From Lunularia cruciata (lineage: Eukaryota > Streptophyta > Marchantiopsida > Lunulariales > Lunulariaceae): a stretch of 64,000 nucleotides of DNA. The number at the start of each line of letters is the position of its first letter. The stretch's first letter is position 1. The notes under the pieces were generated by a model, which made no database searches, had not been told where the DNA came from, and was given only the letters and a program-made list of their open reading frames with translations. Made by a program: the position numbers and the translations under genes. This document shows positions 11,054 to 23,190 of the stretch, in pieces. The stretch spans positions 33,830,552-33,894,551 of the forward strand of contig OX419756.1 in the NCBI GenBank assembly GCA_948567375.1. Direction: 5' to 3'.

Positions 11054-14000
11054 TTACAGCTCAAAATTTTTTCTCTTTCTCGAGGACTTATCTGCTCCCA
11101 TCCATAATTGCAGCAGTCCTCTGTATCTTCTGTTGTTTATTCCTCATCGTCTTACGCGTGGCTTTCTGATCGAAAGCCTGAGGAATGAAGTCACTGTCTA
11201 GCAAATTGCTGCAACCACTGTCACCAACTTTGATCCCTGTCAGATCCATAATTAAAGATGGGGCGGGGGGGGACGGTTGTTATTACAGCCGTAGGAGAAA
11301 GCTCTGATGTAGTAGTTGGTTACCTCCTAATTACCTGCAACCAAAGCTAGAATGTTTTCTCTCTAGCCTCAAAGACTTGGCCAAATCTTATAGCATGCTC
11401 CCTTTATAAACCACTTTTTGACCAGCCATGCACCTTCGTGGAGTTAGTTACTGATCCTGTCTAGCAGTCAGTGTGTATATACTTTCTCCGTTGCTTCCAC
11501 TGCTGCATGCATGTCGGCTTTCACGTCTGGGTAATAGCTGGATAGGTCCAATTGTAAAACTTTATTTACCATTGTTGAACTCGGATTTCTGATAGGATGT
11601 AGACTGCAGAAACCTGAAGCAAAGCATTAGGCTAGATCATTGTCTTTTCTCTACACTTCCAAAGTCCCACTTGACCGTGAAGTGTTATCTGCTGATTGGA
11701 GGTACTGGCGTAGTTCGAATTCGACTAGAAACAGGTCCTTGCCAGCCAGCGGAAGTGCCTATTTCAATCAGCAAATTCTACTCATTATTGTATCTTCTCT
11801 GAAGCGAATGGCAGTTTACTCCAATGACTGAGCAGTGATGTGAACTGAATTTTGAAGGGTGCATGAGCGAAAGTATCATGGAGCTCGTGTGACCAGTCTT
11901 GGTTGTGAATGTTATATGTGATGAAATACCCGGAAGCTACAGACTAGGAAAATACCACCTCCTTTCATAGATCAGAAGTGGGTTTCAAGTCATATAAAGT
12001 TCACTTATCGGTGAATAATTCCTGTTTCACGAACTCACTATTTGCTGTGGATGGTGTACTTTTCTTTACAACTTATTACAACCTGCAATGCAGTTACTTG
12101 GGAGTTTTATAAATCTTCTTTGACGAAAGAAGTTGGAAAGCAATTTAACACTTTTTCCCCACGAGTGTTCCTCACTCTAGGGCTTGTTACGGATTTTACC
12201 TTGGCAATCTGCCAGCAGTACCAGCCTAGGTAGTGTAGCAATCTGCTTGCGATCAGATATGAACACCATACTTGCACTCCCCATGGACCTGACGATAACG
12301 TAACTTGAAGACTGGTCATCAGTATACACGGTTGAATCTTCAGCAGTCAAATAGTCGGTTGAGTGGATAGTTCAACGATGAGAAATATTGCCGGACCACT
12401 AAGCTTGGGAATGGTCAAGTTGACTGGATAAGGCGCACAAATACTGATCAGCTAAATTATTGGTCCCCGAGACCAGTGACTCGCATCTACATTGGAAACT
12501 ACTAAACTGACCAATCTGAGTATGAACATTAGTTGCTCCGATTTGGAACTAAAGAATGTCAAAAAGATTTGGATACTTTACCCTATCTGCCTCCTCTCTA
12601 CCTCGTCTCCATGGAGCTAAAATATGAATATGAGCAAGAATGGGATGGCCATGCCTGATCCGAAACACTTACATTAAGTCATAAACTATCTCAGGGTCGA
12701 GAATCGCCTATATTTTAAAGCTCATGAAAGTCCCCGAACTCATCGTCTGAGAGCCTTCAGCAACGCGGAACTCTTCACCCCAGGCGGATCCAAGATATTC
12801 ACGTGCTAAGCCTAACTGAGTTGTAAGGCGCTACCATTCTGCGGAAACGTACAGTAGGATTATTGCGCCTGCGGGGCGTTCATTACTGGAAGTTGAAACA
12901 GTGGTTTTTTGTAGCATTACATTCACCAAACGTACATTCTAATGATTAGTTAAGACATAAACTGCTCCATCACGCCATCTGACAGTTTTCAGATGATTGG
13001 GAATTTGCATAGACCAGGATCCGGTGAGCAAGTCATGAATACGAGAGCATCTTGGATTGACGTCGGCGATTCTCACCCGATTTGGACTCATGGAAGTCAC
13101 GCGTAGATCTCAAGATATGGATGCATGAACTGATCGCCCGAATAAAGATGTGAGATGTATGAGCCTCGTAAGAAACGCGGTACACCACCAAATGGGGGCT
13201 AGCTCCTGAAGAACTCTTGCGAGAATCTGAGTGCATGTTACAGACATAATGCTAGGTAGGATGGATCAACGTTAAGTGAAGGAATGAATGAAACTAACTC
13301 GAGAACGCAACCGTTCGCCGGTAGCATGCTGCTTACTGAAGTAGCAGCAGCAGTTCCTGCTTTCGTGATCCGTAATCATGCAAGGCTGGTGCTCGTGCAA
13401 GTGAAAAACCACCGAATTTTGGTCTTTCAAAGATTGATAAAACGGGGACTGGGTTAAAGCTCGTTACGGACTGTAATCTTTGATCTGACGAAAGACACTG
13501 AAAGAAGGAAGCGCTTGTGAAAGATTCTGTAGAGTGTTGATGGTGACGCTCCACGGCCTACACCTTCGACTAGACGAGCGGCTTAGCCTGTGACAGCTGC
13601 GGATAAGTAGTGGGTTGCAGAGAAAGCATGTGCGGTAGATGCCTGAGTGTGGAAAGATATGCTATCTACGCGTATTTGTGAAGGATTAAAGTTTCGCAGT
13701 CCTCAGCTTTTGAAGTTTCCGAATAAATAAACTTTGGGACGCTGTGGATGTCATTGGTTATGGGCTGATCGCGAAAGATGATATGTGCGTCCATGAGTCT
13801 GCACATTGCTTACGGGGCATTGTTGCAGAAAGAGGCTCCTCTCCACGTACATCATGTTGTTCTGCGTGTTTTCTATTTCTGTATGTAATGTCGGTCTAAG
13901 TTTGTATAACTGACCAGACTGCAGAGGTGAATCCTAAATTGAGGAGACCATACCCACCCCTCTGCTGCAACGATCTGAAGATAGTGTATGATGATGTGCC

Positions 14001-17000
14001 TCCTGTCGAAGGTTTAGAGACTGAATATCATGACACAAGCTATAACTGTACTCGAAGATCTTCGACAAAGTCAGGTTCCGAATCGGCACGAAAAGCAGGT
14101 CCATACTGCCTACCTGATGGTCCATAACTGACAAAGACCTATGTGAGCTAGATCGCTGATGATCAAAGTGCTCTGAAGTCAAAGTTGTTATAACACTGTA
14201 AGAAGCTTGTTCAACTCCCTTCCCTTTATCTGGACAGTGATGAGTGTCTGTTCTCACATGTACATCCTCAGGCCTGGACCTTGCTGGTTGCTGGGAAGCT
14301 TTCCTGGAGCTGGACACAATGTTGCCTCATATCGCCTTTCTCAAGTAACCATATTATTCCTGATCATTCTGATGTAACCACTGCATGCGCGTTTCTGCCT
14401 GAATCGGCATCGTTGATGTTTGAATCTTCGGCCTCTTTAGCAGTGGGAATGATCAGATCCGTGCTACACGTAGTTTGATACATCCTAGTTGCTGCTGATC
14501 ACGATTGTTAGCTGAACGAACTTTTCCCAATAATAAAGCCCGTAAAAGTACAGTCAGTTATGCCATCAGAATAAAGTGACAGTCGACCAAGTATTCTCCC
14601 AAGAATCCTCAAGCACATCATTGTTCGAATCTCGATTGCATCTTTCTACTCATAGAAAGCTCGGATGTCTGAGACAAACATCAAATATTAGATTCTTAAT
14701 TTTATCTCTACCAACAGTAGTTACTCCAAATTATTTACCTCATCTTCCCACACACTATGAGTTCTCAGCCTTGGTTTGATTTTCGAACATCGTACATACG
14801 TAACTTCGCAGAAAGCTTTTGTCATCACCTCATGACCTTCTTTACGCCTAATTTCATTGACGGGCATTGAAGACATTTTGGCAGTGGAAAGATAGGTTAG
14901 CTAGCGAGAAATTGAAAGCTGTTGGCGTGGTGTGAATGGAAATTTTTATGGATTCCTGTAGAGGAGTATATGATACAAGAGGATATTTTTCGCAGAAAGG
15001 GAATAAACGTGAACAATATCTTTTTCGTCTTGAAATTATGAAGATTTGTTCTAACTTCCTCTGTGAGCCAATATAACGCAGAGAAAGAGGCCATACATTT
15101 CGGTTCGGAGGAGGTAACAGCATATCTATGCTTGGGGCCTTAGATAAGTCGATGACTTGGAACAGGCGGAATCCAGAACTTGATAAACGCAATCATCTGT
15201 GCTACTAATATTTCGTCACTGCCTGTTGATCGTGAACAGGTTACTATCTGGATACTAGTATAATGCAACCGAGTTAGGTTGGTTTCAACTCATAATCGAT
15301 TGTTTAAACCTATGAGATAAGTTCTGGATAAGATGTATTTATCTAATCAACTGTCACCGTCCGGCTCCAAGTTTCTTTACCTCCAGGCCTTCATGTATCT
15401 GCGGCACTGTATAAGATATCCGTATCTACCATAGCTTTCAGAAGGCTACTGCGTACACTCATTACCGTCGGATTCGGATTGTGGACGAAAGATTACCATA
15501 TTCTTTTGGACCATTTCCATTTAGTTAATGATCGACACCGATATATCATACATCTTCATTTCTCAACCTCAGTCATGATCAATACTTCAGTTTACATATA
15601 TCTTTCCAGATACATCTGTTTACGTTATTCAGATTATTTCTCCGCGCACATCTTCTATCCTAAAAACAAAAACTCTTTTAGAGAAACATAACCCTTCCCA
15701 ATCAAGATTTCTCTTTACAACTATAGCGGTCTAAACTGCGCATGAAGCTCATTGAGAACATTGAAAGTCACATTAGAAGGCCAAAAATCGTGAATCAGTC
15801 TATTTCAACTCAGAGAGATTGCATTTACACAAAACGAAGACAGTCCAATTGAGGTTCAATATATTCGGCCACACATTCACATGAAATCCCGGAAGATATT
15901 GATACAAAGCATTGATAGCTCAAAGCCAGAGATTTATTTGAGAAGATAGAAAATACATTGTCCACATGTAAGATCATTTTTCTTTTTGTACTGAGGTCGT
16001 CGTTCTGTAAACAGAAGCTTACACAATGAGCGGCAATCCCCAGTTGTGTGCTCTTCGGCAACTTGATATAGAATTGTTATTCGTTATAATTGGAATAACA
16101 GATATATCGGTTAACTCATAGATGGTATTCCAATCATAACAAGGCCAAAGTAGCAAACTGTCAAGAATGCATTTATAAGATTTACTGTAGACTGAATGGA
16201 AATCTTCAGCTGGGGTAACTTACTTGAAGTTTGTATCTCAACATACTGTTGGTAAAAACGTAGTCAGCCCGCATAGGTCACAGCCAATCATTATCTCCAG
16301 TATCTGAAGCCGGACTGGATTAAAACGCATCTGAACCAGTGAACCGTAAGATCCATACCATATAGAACCGATGATGATAATGTAGTCTCGGTGGTCCTCT
16401 CCATATGCAGAAATCCACAATTTAGGAAACCAAAGGTTTCTGAAAAACTATTCTTTCTCTTCTAGCACAACTGGGAGAAATTCTTCCGACTTACAAAGAA
16501 ATACGAAAATCAACTGTGTACTAACAGAAATTACAAGATTTACCCAGCTGGTGAATGAGCACAAGGCCTGAGAGGGAGCTCCCTTCAGTCCAAGAACGGA
16601 CTATGCGGATCAACAAGCAGCTCCTACATCAGTCACACGCCTAATCGATCCTTTTATTTTAGGATAGAATAGGCGAATGAATGATTCAGCAGCAGATATA
16701 GACCCAGACATCCCACTGTTGAACTGAACGGAGTTCCATCCGGACTTCGAACTTTGGTGAGCGTAATGTAAGATGTTACTGATTCAGAAATACATACTCC
16801 AGGCTTTCACAAATCTGCGGTCTTCGACACCTCCTGGTGGCCCCCAAATAACGATAAGAGACCGTCTGAAAGTAGACGAAAATCAGATGGAATAGCTGAA
16901 AGTGCAACATCTCACGGTTGAAGACATTGAGGGACGACTAGTCTCGACATATCTGCTCGGGCAACTGAACATGGGCACCAGTGGTTCAGAGAGAGGTTGA

Positions 17001-17470
17001 GCGTAATAAAAGATTTTGAGCTTCGACACGTGCGCGGCGGGGCACACTCTTTGCAAAATGGGCGGAAGAGGCACAGACACTTTGAAGAATGAACGGAAAC
17101 TACTACGCATCGCATCTTTGTAAGGTATATGAATAGGCATCACGACCCGCCCTCTGGAACATAGAGAGGGGACTGATAAGGAAGATATATCACTATCCGT
17201 TAAAGACCTTGGTAGAAAGTAAAACTGTCGGCGAAGTGTCTTGGTCTTGGTCTTGGAGAAACGTAGAAGGAAAATGTTGAGAAATTGGCCACCGTGCTCA
17301 TCGTTGACAGACTATGCTCAGTACAACGCTAGATGGATCGAGAGTGCACGAAGCTTTACTTCACATAGGTTTGACGGACTAGACAAGTCAGAATGTATAG
17401 AAGGAAACAAGACCCTTCCCTGCAGCAGACTAGGCAAAGCAGGAGGGCTGGCGGAGGGCAGGGCAGGGTA
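11054..17470. other. Low-copy spacer downstream of the carrier gene, no gene seen
   Basis: The first few hundred bases should hold the carrier 3' UTR, but no single poly(A) signal is convincing. A G-rich run lies at about 11260-11275. Open frames are short (at most about 127 codons), overlap on both strands, and show no recognisable motif. The sequence has a balanced composition and looks like single-copy intergenic DNA. Non-coding RNAs could be missed. Confidence 0.5.
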
Positions 17471-18260
17471 GGGCGAGGCGGGGTTATGACGATTCAATGC
17501 AGCTGCGGGAGGGCAGAACACTCATCACTCTCCACTTCTTCCAACGAAATCTCCGCAGCCTGCTCCTGTGCTGCCTCCAATCCACCTCATTCGAGCAGCA
17601 GCAGCTGCAGTCTATTCTACTACTTCCCTGCTACAGCTACTATTAGTACCACTAACACCACACCTTCCATTTCGAGGGGACACGCGAGGAGGTTGAGGAC
17701 GTAGGCAACATTCCTCAGCGATTGGTGTTGCTGCCGAGTGGCTTACTGGTAACTATAGCAGCAGCAGTCATTGATAAGTGAGTGGTATGGGGAGCCCGAG
17801 CTTAAATATGCCCGTCCGTGCTCTCGGCCCCCACCCCTACTCTCTCTTCTCATCAGGATTTTACAGCTCGTAATTTTGCCCCCAGTTTGCATGCCATGTG
17901 ATCGACGCTGATGTCGAATCTCTGGTAAAAGTTGAAATATCTCTTTGACCCCACCCCACCCAATCCAATGTACTTCTCCCTCCCTCCATTGTCCCACTCG
18001 TACATATTGGTCCCCTCTCGGTCGGTGCTTATGATGGGATCTCTAACCCTTAATTCATACTCACGTTTTCAATCAATCTTGTATCACTCATCATTGCGCC
18101 ATCTCTACTCTACTTCCAATTTCTGATCTGATCACAGTCCAGTACCACCAGTCCAGTCGAATCCTGCATTCCAAGCGAACTACTTCAACAAAGACGAAGG
18201 AAGAGAAGACCCCACCCTTCCCCACCTCCGTAGCACCAGCAGCAGCTAATCTATTGTAAG
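17471..18260. other. Pyrimidine-rich block with CAG/CTG-type short repeats, no gene assigned
   Basis: The plus strand is rich in CT, with scattered GCAGCAG and tcctcc-type runs. Such composition is common in plant promoters and 5' UTRs, so a transcript start nearby is possible. I could not link it to any coding exon; the 103-codon Ser-rich frame at 17393-17704 follows from the repeats. Confidence 0.3.
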
Positions 18261-21200
18261 CTCAGCTGCGACGTCACGAGCCGCAATACGTCGCATCTGG
18301 TACGAAAGTCAGATATTAGAGACCGGCAATCTCCCCGGTCCCATCCTGGGTGTCGCGTGTAGATGAGTCACGGCCGCCGATGGGACCCCGCGCGCGGACC
18401 TGCTGTATGTAGGGGCAGAGAAAGAAACAAGCGGGGTGGTATTTAGCACTATAAATTGGCGGGGTGTTGAGGAGCGGCTCAGTCGTGGCTGGTTCTGGCA
18501 TCGCCACGCCTGGATTATGCCAAGTATAGAAGGGCGCCTCCCCCTGTCTTCGTTGCTAACGGTAAATATATGAGTAGCGAAGCGGGAATACCGCGCCTGG
18601 CGCATCTCTCCGCAGGTAGAATGTACTCACGTTGTTCTGACATCCACCACCATCCCCGCTGCTTCTTCCTTGTTTTCTTCATTGCGTTCCAACCCATTCA
18701 GACTTCCCTCGAGTCTAAAGGAAAGAGTAGGTATTCTCATCCTGCTATGGCCAGTTTCAACTCCGAGCTCTCGAATACATATATGATACGCTGTACCTTC
18801 ATCTGATAATGGTAGTAATTGCCGGGTTTCCTTTGTTTGACTTAATTTTACTGTCGCTGGAGTAAGGTACGAGAGGGCTGATGTAGATTATCTTGGTGTT
18901 CCTAGCGTCGCACTTCCTTCTGTCAGTGGGAATGGTCCCTAAAACTGATCTGGTGGTTCTTGCTCCAAATTTCCCCATTAACTCGGGTTAAAACTCAGTT
19001 TAGGTCCACCTTGTGTAGTGAAGGTGTCGATTCCTCTTTCTTCAGACTGTCAAATATGGGGGACCGTATGAGTAATAATACGATGTACAGTACTCTAGCT
19101 GCGTAAACTGAATTGTCAAAATACCTCATCCACTGGGAATGTCGCAACATCACAACAGTCAGATTATGTCCTTCGATAGTACACTCGATTATGAGGGATA
19201 GTAGGCATTACACTAATGTATATGTTCATTGCGAGCAAGAAGTCTCGTGTACGGGGAAGATTAATATTATTGCAAACATCATGTACCTAGCCTCTTTCAT
19301 TACAGGCTCTCTACCGCTCAATGCGCAGGAAAGTGAACAGTACTTTAGTCTTACCAGCACGCCGCTGGTGGTGCTGGTACTTTGTTTCGATTAGAATGAA
19401 CGTGCGTACTCACGATATCGAGTATCAGCGAACTATCACCAAAGGCTATTTGTAAATCTTCCATCCACCATTCAAAATCCAAAAAAGTTCAAAATTCCGT
19501 TGCGACGTGAAGAATTGTTTGTGTGTTTTAGTAAAATCAACCAGGCGAGCACTTGCTTCGAGCACACCGCCTGTGTGACTGACATTCCGATTCCGCACCT
19601 CATCCTGAAAGTAGAAGGTAAGGAAAAGCTCAGTAATTGTCGATCTCAATTTTCAACGGGGTTCTCACTTCAACTTGTATTTTGCTTCTCTCAAAATACG
19701 AAGGAAGACGTACCAGATCAATGTGCACTCAAGTACGAGTCGGGGGAAACCGAATCAGAAAAGGAACAAGGGCCTAGATGAAGTCGGCGTGGAGTATAGT
19801 AGGCCTCCAAAGAGACAGGACTGTATACGTACACTCGAGTTCGTTGTATAGGTTCCACCAAAACCGAGTGGGAACCACGGAGCGCGTCGGAAGATGGGAG
19901 CGGGTGAGAAACGCTCTAAATTGTTTGGTTGATAGCAACTTCCATCTGATCAGTCTTATCCATAACTTGAAAGTAATTTGAACTAACTTCTGTTCTAAGA
20001 GAAATGATAATGAGTGGCTATGATTATTTTCGTCGTTCAAGAATTACCTCTTCTGAGTAGAACGATTTTCCGTTTGTGATCACGCCTCCCTTGTGGTCTA
20101 TTAGGAATTTTGACCAGTTACCAAAGAATTCAGACTAGGTGATGGTCAATGATCTCACTATGGCAGAACATCAAGCTTTAATGTGAGAATTTGCATTCAG
20201 GAGAACGCTGAGAGAGGTACAGTCGTAGAAAATTTTATTACTCTGGTCAGTTGATACACAATGGGATCCACATTTTAGCTGAGAGATGGCAAAGTATCCC
20301 TGATACTTCGCCTAAGGGATTCCTTCCATGAAGGAAGCCTTAATGTAGATGAGAAATGAACAACCTACAGTAACTCAGTCATGCAATGTGTGCAGATCTT
20401 TACTGTACTGAAGTTGTTTCTATATATTCAGTTAGTTCCGGAATGGGTAAAGGAGTCGCATTATTGGAGTCAACCTACTTGGGTTCGGCAAATGGTACGG
20501 TACGTCTCTCAAAGTTTGAAATTTGGAGACTCTAGGTGAATTAGCTCCACAAAGTGTCGTGACTGTCGTCAGCCACTCTTGTGTTGAGAACCTGGTACTG
20601 TACTACCATATCCGCTGCTTCCGAGTGTGCGTAAATTGTCAGCTCCTTCTAGATCGCTAATACATTCCCCCTTTGGCTTTAGAGTATGCACGTTTTTGTC
20701 TTGTTTTAGATTTAGGACCTTTTGTTTGTTCTGCAGTTCATGCTTGAGTGCTTGAGTCAGTAAGGGGCCAGGGCTCATTAGACGAGCAGATGACTCCGCT
20801 CGGGAAAAGAACCTGCTCTCTTTCTATGTGCGGGTTTCTCTTGCAGTGCTTGAATGCTTCTCTTGCCATTGACGATAATAGGTTGCTTTTCCAGAACCAA
20901 TTCGACAAATTTCCACTTTTGATAGTCCAAATGATCCTAGAAAGGCTGGACTGCTGCAAACTTTGTTGGCCATACCGTCACATTGAAATAGAGCAGCAGG
21001 AGTGAGGACTTGCTGCTGAAATTTAGAGGTTATATGCTTTCAGAGTGACCGTACGTGGAGAGAGTCTCTATGTGGTAATCTCAAATCTGAAATCGACTTT
21101 GAAATAGGGTACTAAATCAGCTCCAGCTCAAAGGAATACCTGCCCGTCATCATGTCCAAACAGCCCGGTCTGCTATGTTGTCTGTTTCAAACATCATGAG

Positions 21201-22250
21201 TCGTGTCACATGTGTTATAATGAGACCAGCCATCTATCAAGCCCCAACATTTAGAACATTCTGTTCGGAATATTGTCACTGTGAACCGACGAAGCATTAT
21301 GTATCTTAAGCATATTACAAGCGGAATTATGCGGGAACTGGAACTTCAGAAGAGACTGGAATGGCATTCGAAGCTTCTGGATCTTTTCCGATATCTGATA
21401 CGGAGTTCTGAAAGAAAGTGACAAAGGCTGCAATAAATGGGACAAATTCACGTAAGTTTTATTTTCAGACTTTGCTTACCTTGAGATCTGTTCGGTTGTC
21501 AGTATAGGAGTAATATATATGACGAGTCAAACCTAAGGATGTCCATGACAAGGGGGTCCTTCTATTTGCTACTACTATCTATATATTACAGTAGTCAAGG
21601 TTGCGATGGAGTGGTACTTGAAGAGAAACTTAACATACAATCAGATTGTGTGGAAGAACGATTAATCCAGATGCTACCTTTGACTTGGAATCAAAATGAT
21701 TGAGATACTTCTAGATACGGCCTTCCTAGTGGACAACTGGACTGCGTGTTTAAATAGGATCTTAAGATGCCTAAGAATCAAGGTTAGGACCAGCTGTCCC
21801 CGCGCAACATGTACAACGTACTTTATATATTTTTCTTAGGGAAGCAGTTGGTGATGAGAGGAGAGAAAAAGGATGAGCAGGTGCTGATAAACCTTTCTTT
21901 CTCGATGCAACGAAATCGGCGTAAAGGTAGAAGTTGTTGCGGTGGTGATATTCTTTTCGTATTTTTCATACTTTTCTATCCATTTATCAACAACCTTGCC
22001 TCTGCACTTTAAATGGTAAGAGTATATAGTAGTGACGGCATGCTGATGTATATCCTGTTGGGCATATGATTTTCATGATTAAACCTCGTCCACATGGATC
22101 CATGTTGAGGGCACTTAATATGGGTTTCAATTTACCATGTGTGTTAAGTCTCCACTGCTGGACGGTCCCTATTGTTGTCTTGGCTTTTCAATGTTAATGA
22201 CGCTCTCGTCTACGTAGAGCATAGCTGGCATAATAACAGGGAAGCACTGC
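18261..22250. other. Low-copy spacer, no gene seen
   Basis: Only short overlapping frames without domain motifs on either strand. No retroelement landmark was found. Confidence 0.45.
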
Positions 22251-22281
22251 ATAAACGAAGGAATGGGAATCCTTCGTTTAT
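22251..22281. repeat. Perfect inverted repeat, 12-bp arms and 7-nt loop
   Basis: ATAAACGAAGGA (22251-22262) and its exact complement TCCTTCGTTTAT (22270-22281) flank the loop ATGGGAA. Read on the minus strand, the left arm plus loop resembles the tail of the nearby non-LTR family (ttcccat-ccttcgttt). Confidence 0.8.
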
Positions 22282-22888
22282 ACAGACAGATTAGCATCAA
22301 TTTCAGTTTAATAATCTTCTTTTGTGGAATGATGGAATATCTGGCAGGAAGCTTGTTTGCTTCGCATGTGCCTACAAATTTCTGACATCAAGTCAAGACA
22401 CTTTGACACGCAGAATTTACGATCCAGGTTTTATAAGTATGGAATAGCAGGAGTGAACAACGTTGGCTGAAAACTATTTGAGAGAAAGAAAACAACTTGG
22501 TAGAAATATGTCACTTTCAGTGCCACCGAATCTAGCAGGCTAACCAAAAAATTATAGACCTCCCGTGCTTCTTGGCTTTGTTCGTTTTACATAAATCTTC
22601 GAGTATCCCTACATCATTCTCGAAACCTTCTTCTTGAGATTGGGAACCACGCTGGGTCAATCTGATACATTCATAGAGTAAGAGAAGGCCCACCTAAGGC
22701 TTAAAGTAGAAATGTATGGCACTAAATTAGGAAATTGGTATTCTTTGTGTTCCGTCCATCATCCAACTAGCAGGTGGTACATAACGCCGTCTAGACGCTG
22801 GAATTGCTGCACACTGGTACTTCTTGGGAAACTTAGTAAATCCTACTGTTTGTAGTTTGTGGTCAGAGTTAGTTCGTGATCAGAACAG

Positions 22889-23071
22889 TTTATGGAGTTT
22901 TACATGTGAGTTTTTTTTTTTTTTGAAAGGCGACCGCGTAGGAAAAACGAAGGATGGGAAGACCCCATCAAGCCGTACAAGGGAGAGACAAAAAATGTAA
23001 CATGGGGCTAAGCCCCAATAGAGTCTATATGAGAAATGAGTTGGAGTTTTATGGAGTTTTACATGTGAGTT
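22889..23071 (-). mobile_element. 5'-truncated insertion of the non-LTR element with poly(A) and a long target-site duplication
   Basis: On the minus strand, about 110 bp (23034 down to 22925) match the last bases of the ORF, its stop codon and the whole 3' UTR of the copies ending at 9370 and 42904. A 14-nt A tail follows (T run 22911-22924). A direct repeat of about 24 bp flanks it (22889-22912 and 23048-23071). Thirteen bases at the 5' junction (23035-23047) match neither the element nor the flank cleanly. The tail, the TSD and the 5' truncation together are the mark of target-primed reverse transcription. Confidence 0.93.
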
Positions 23072-23123
23072 GGTCGAGTCATTTACACTATAATCATGTG
23101 TACGTAAAGGCCTACACTCAACT

Positions 23124-23190
23124 GGGATGGCTCAGCTGATTAATAGAGCAGGCAGCTAATGGTTTGTCAAACGAGAGTATTCTCATCCAT
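23124..23190 (+). other. tRNA-like or SINE-head-like sequence, weak
   Basis: GGGATGGCTCAGCTGATTAA followed by tagagca resembles a tRNA 5' arm and D arm (internal A box). A downstream gagagtattctcatcc could be a decayed T arm, and ggatg/catcc could pair as an acceptor stem. The standard T loop is missing and no anticodon is certain, so it is not called a tRNA gene. A tRNA-derived SINE fragment is the alternative. Confidence 0.25.

Noticed and set aside
13934-14317. 127-codon minus-strand frame downstream of the carrier
   Set aside because: Low-complexity Ser/His-rich translation, overlapped by a plus-strand frame, with no recognisable domain.
17393-17704. 103-codon Ser-rich frame
   Set aside because: Its Ser/Thr/Ala richness follows from CAG/TCC-type simple repeats, and there is no supporting context.
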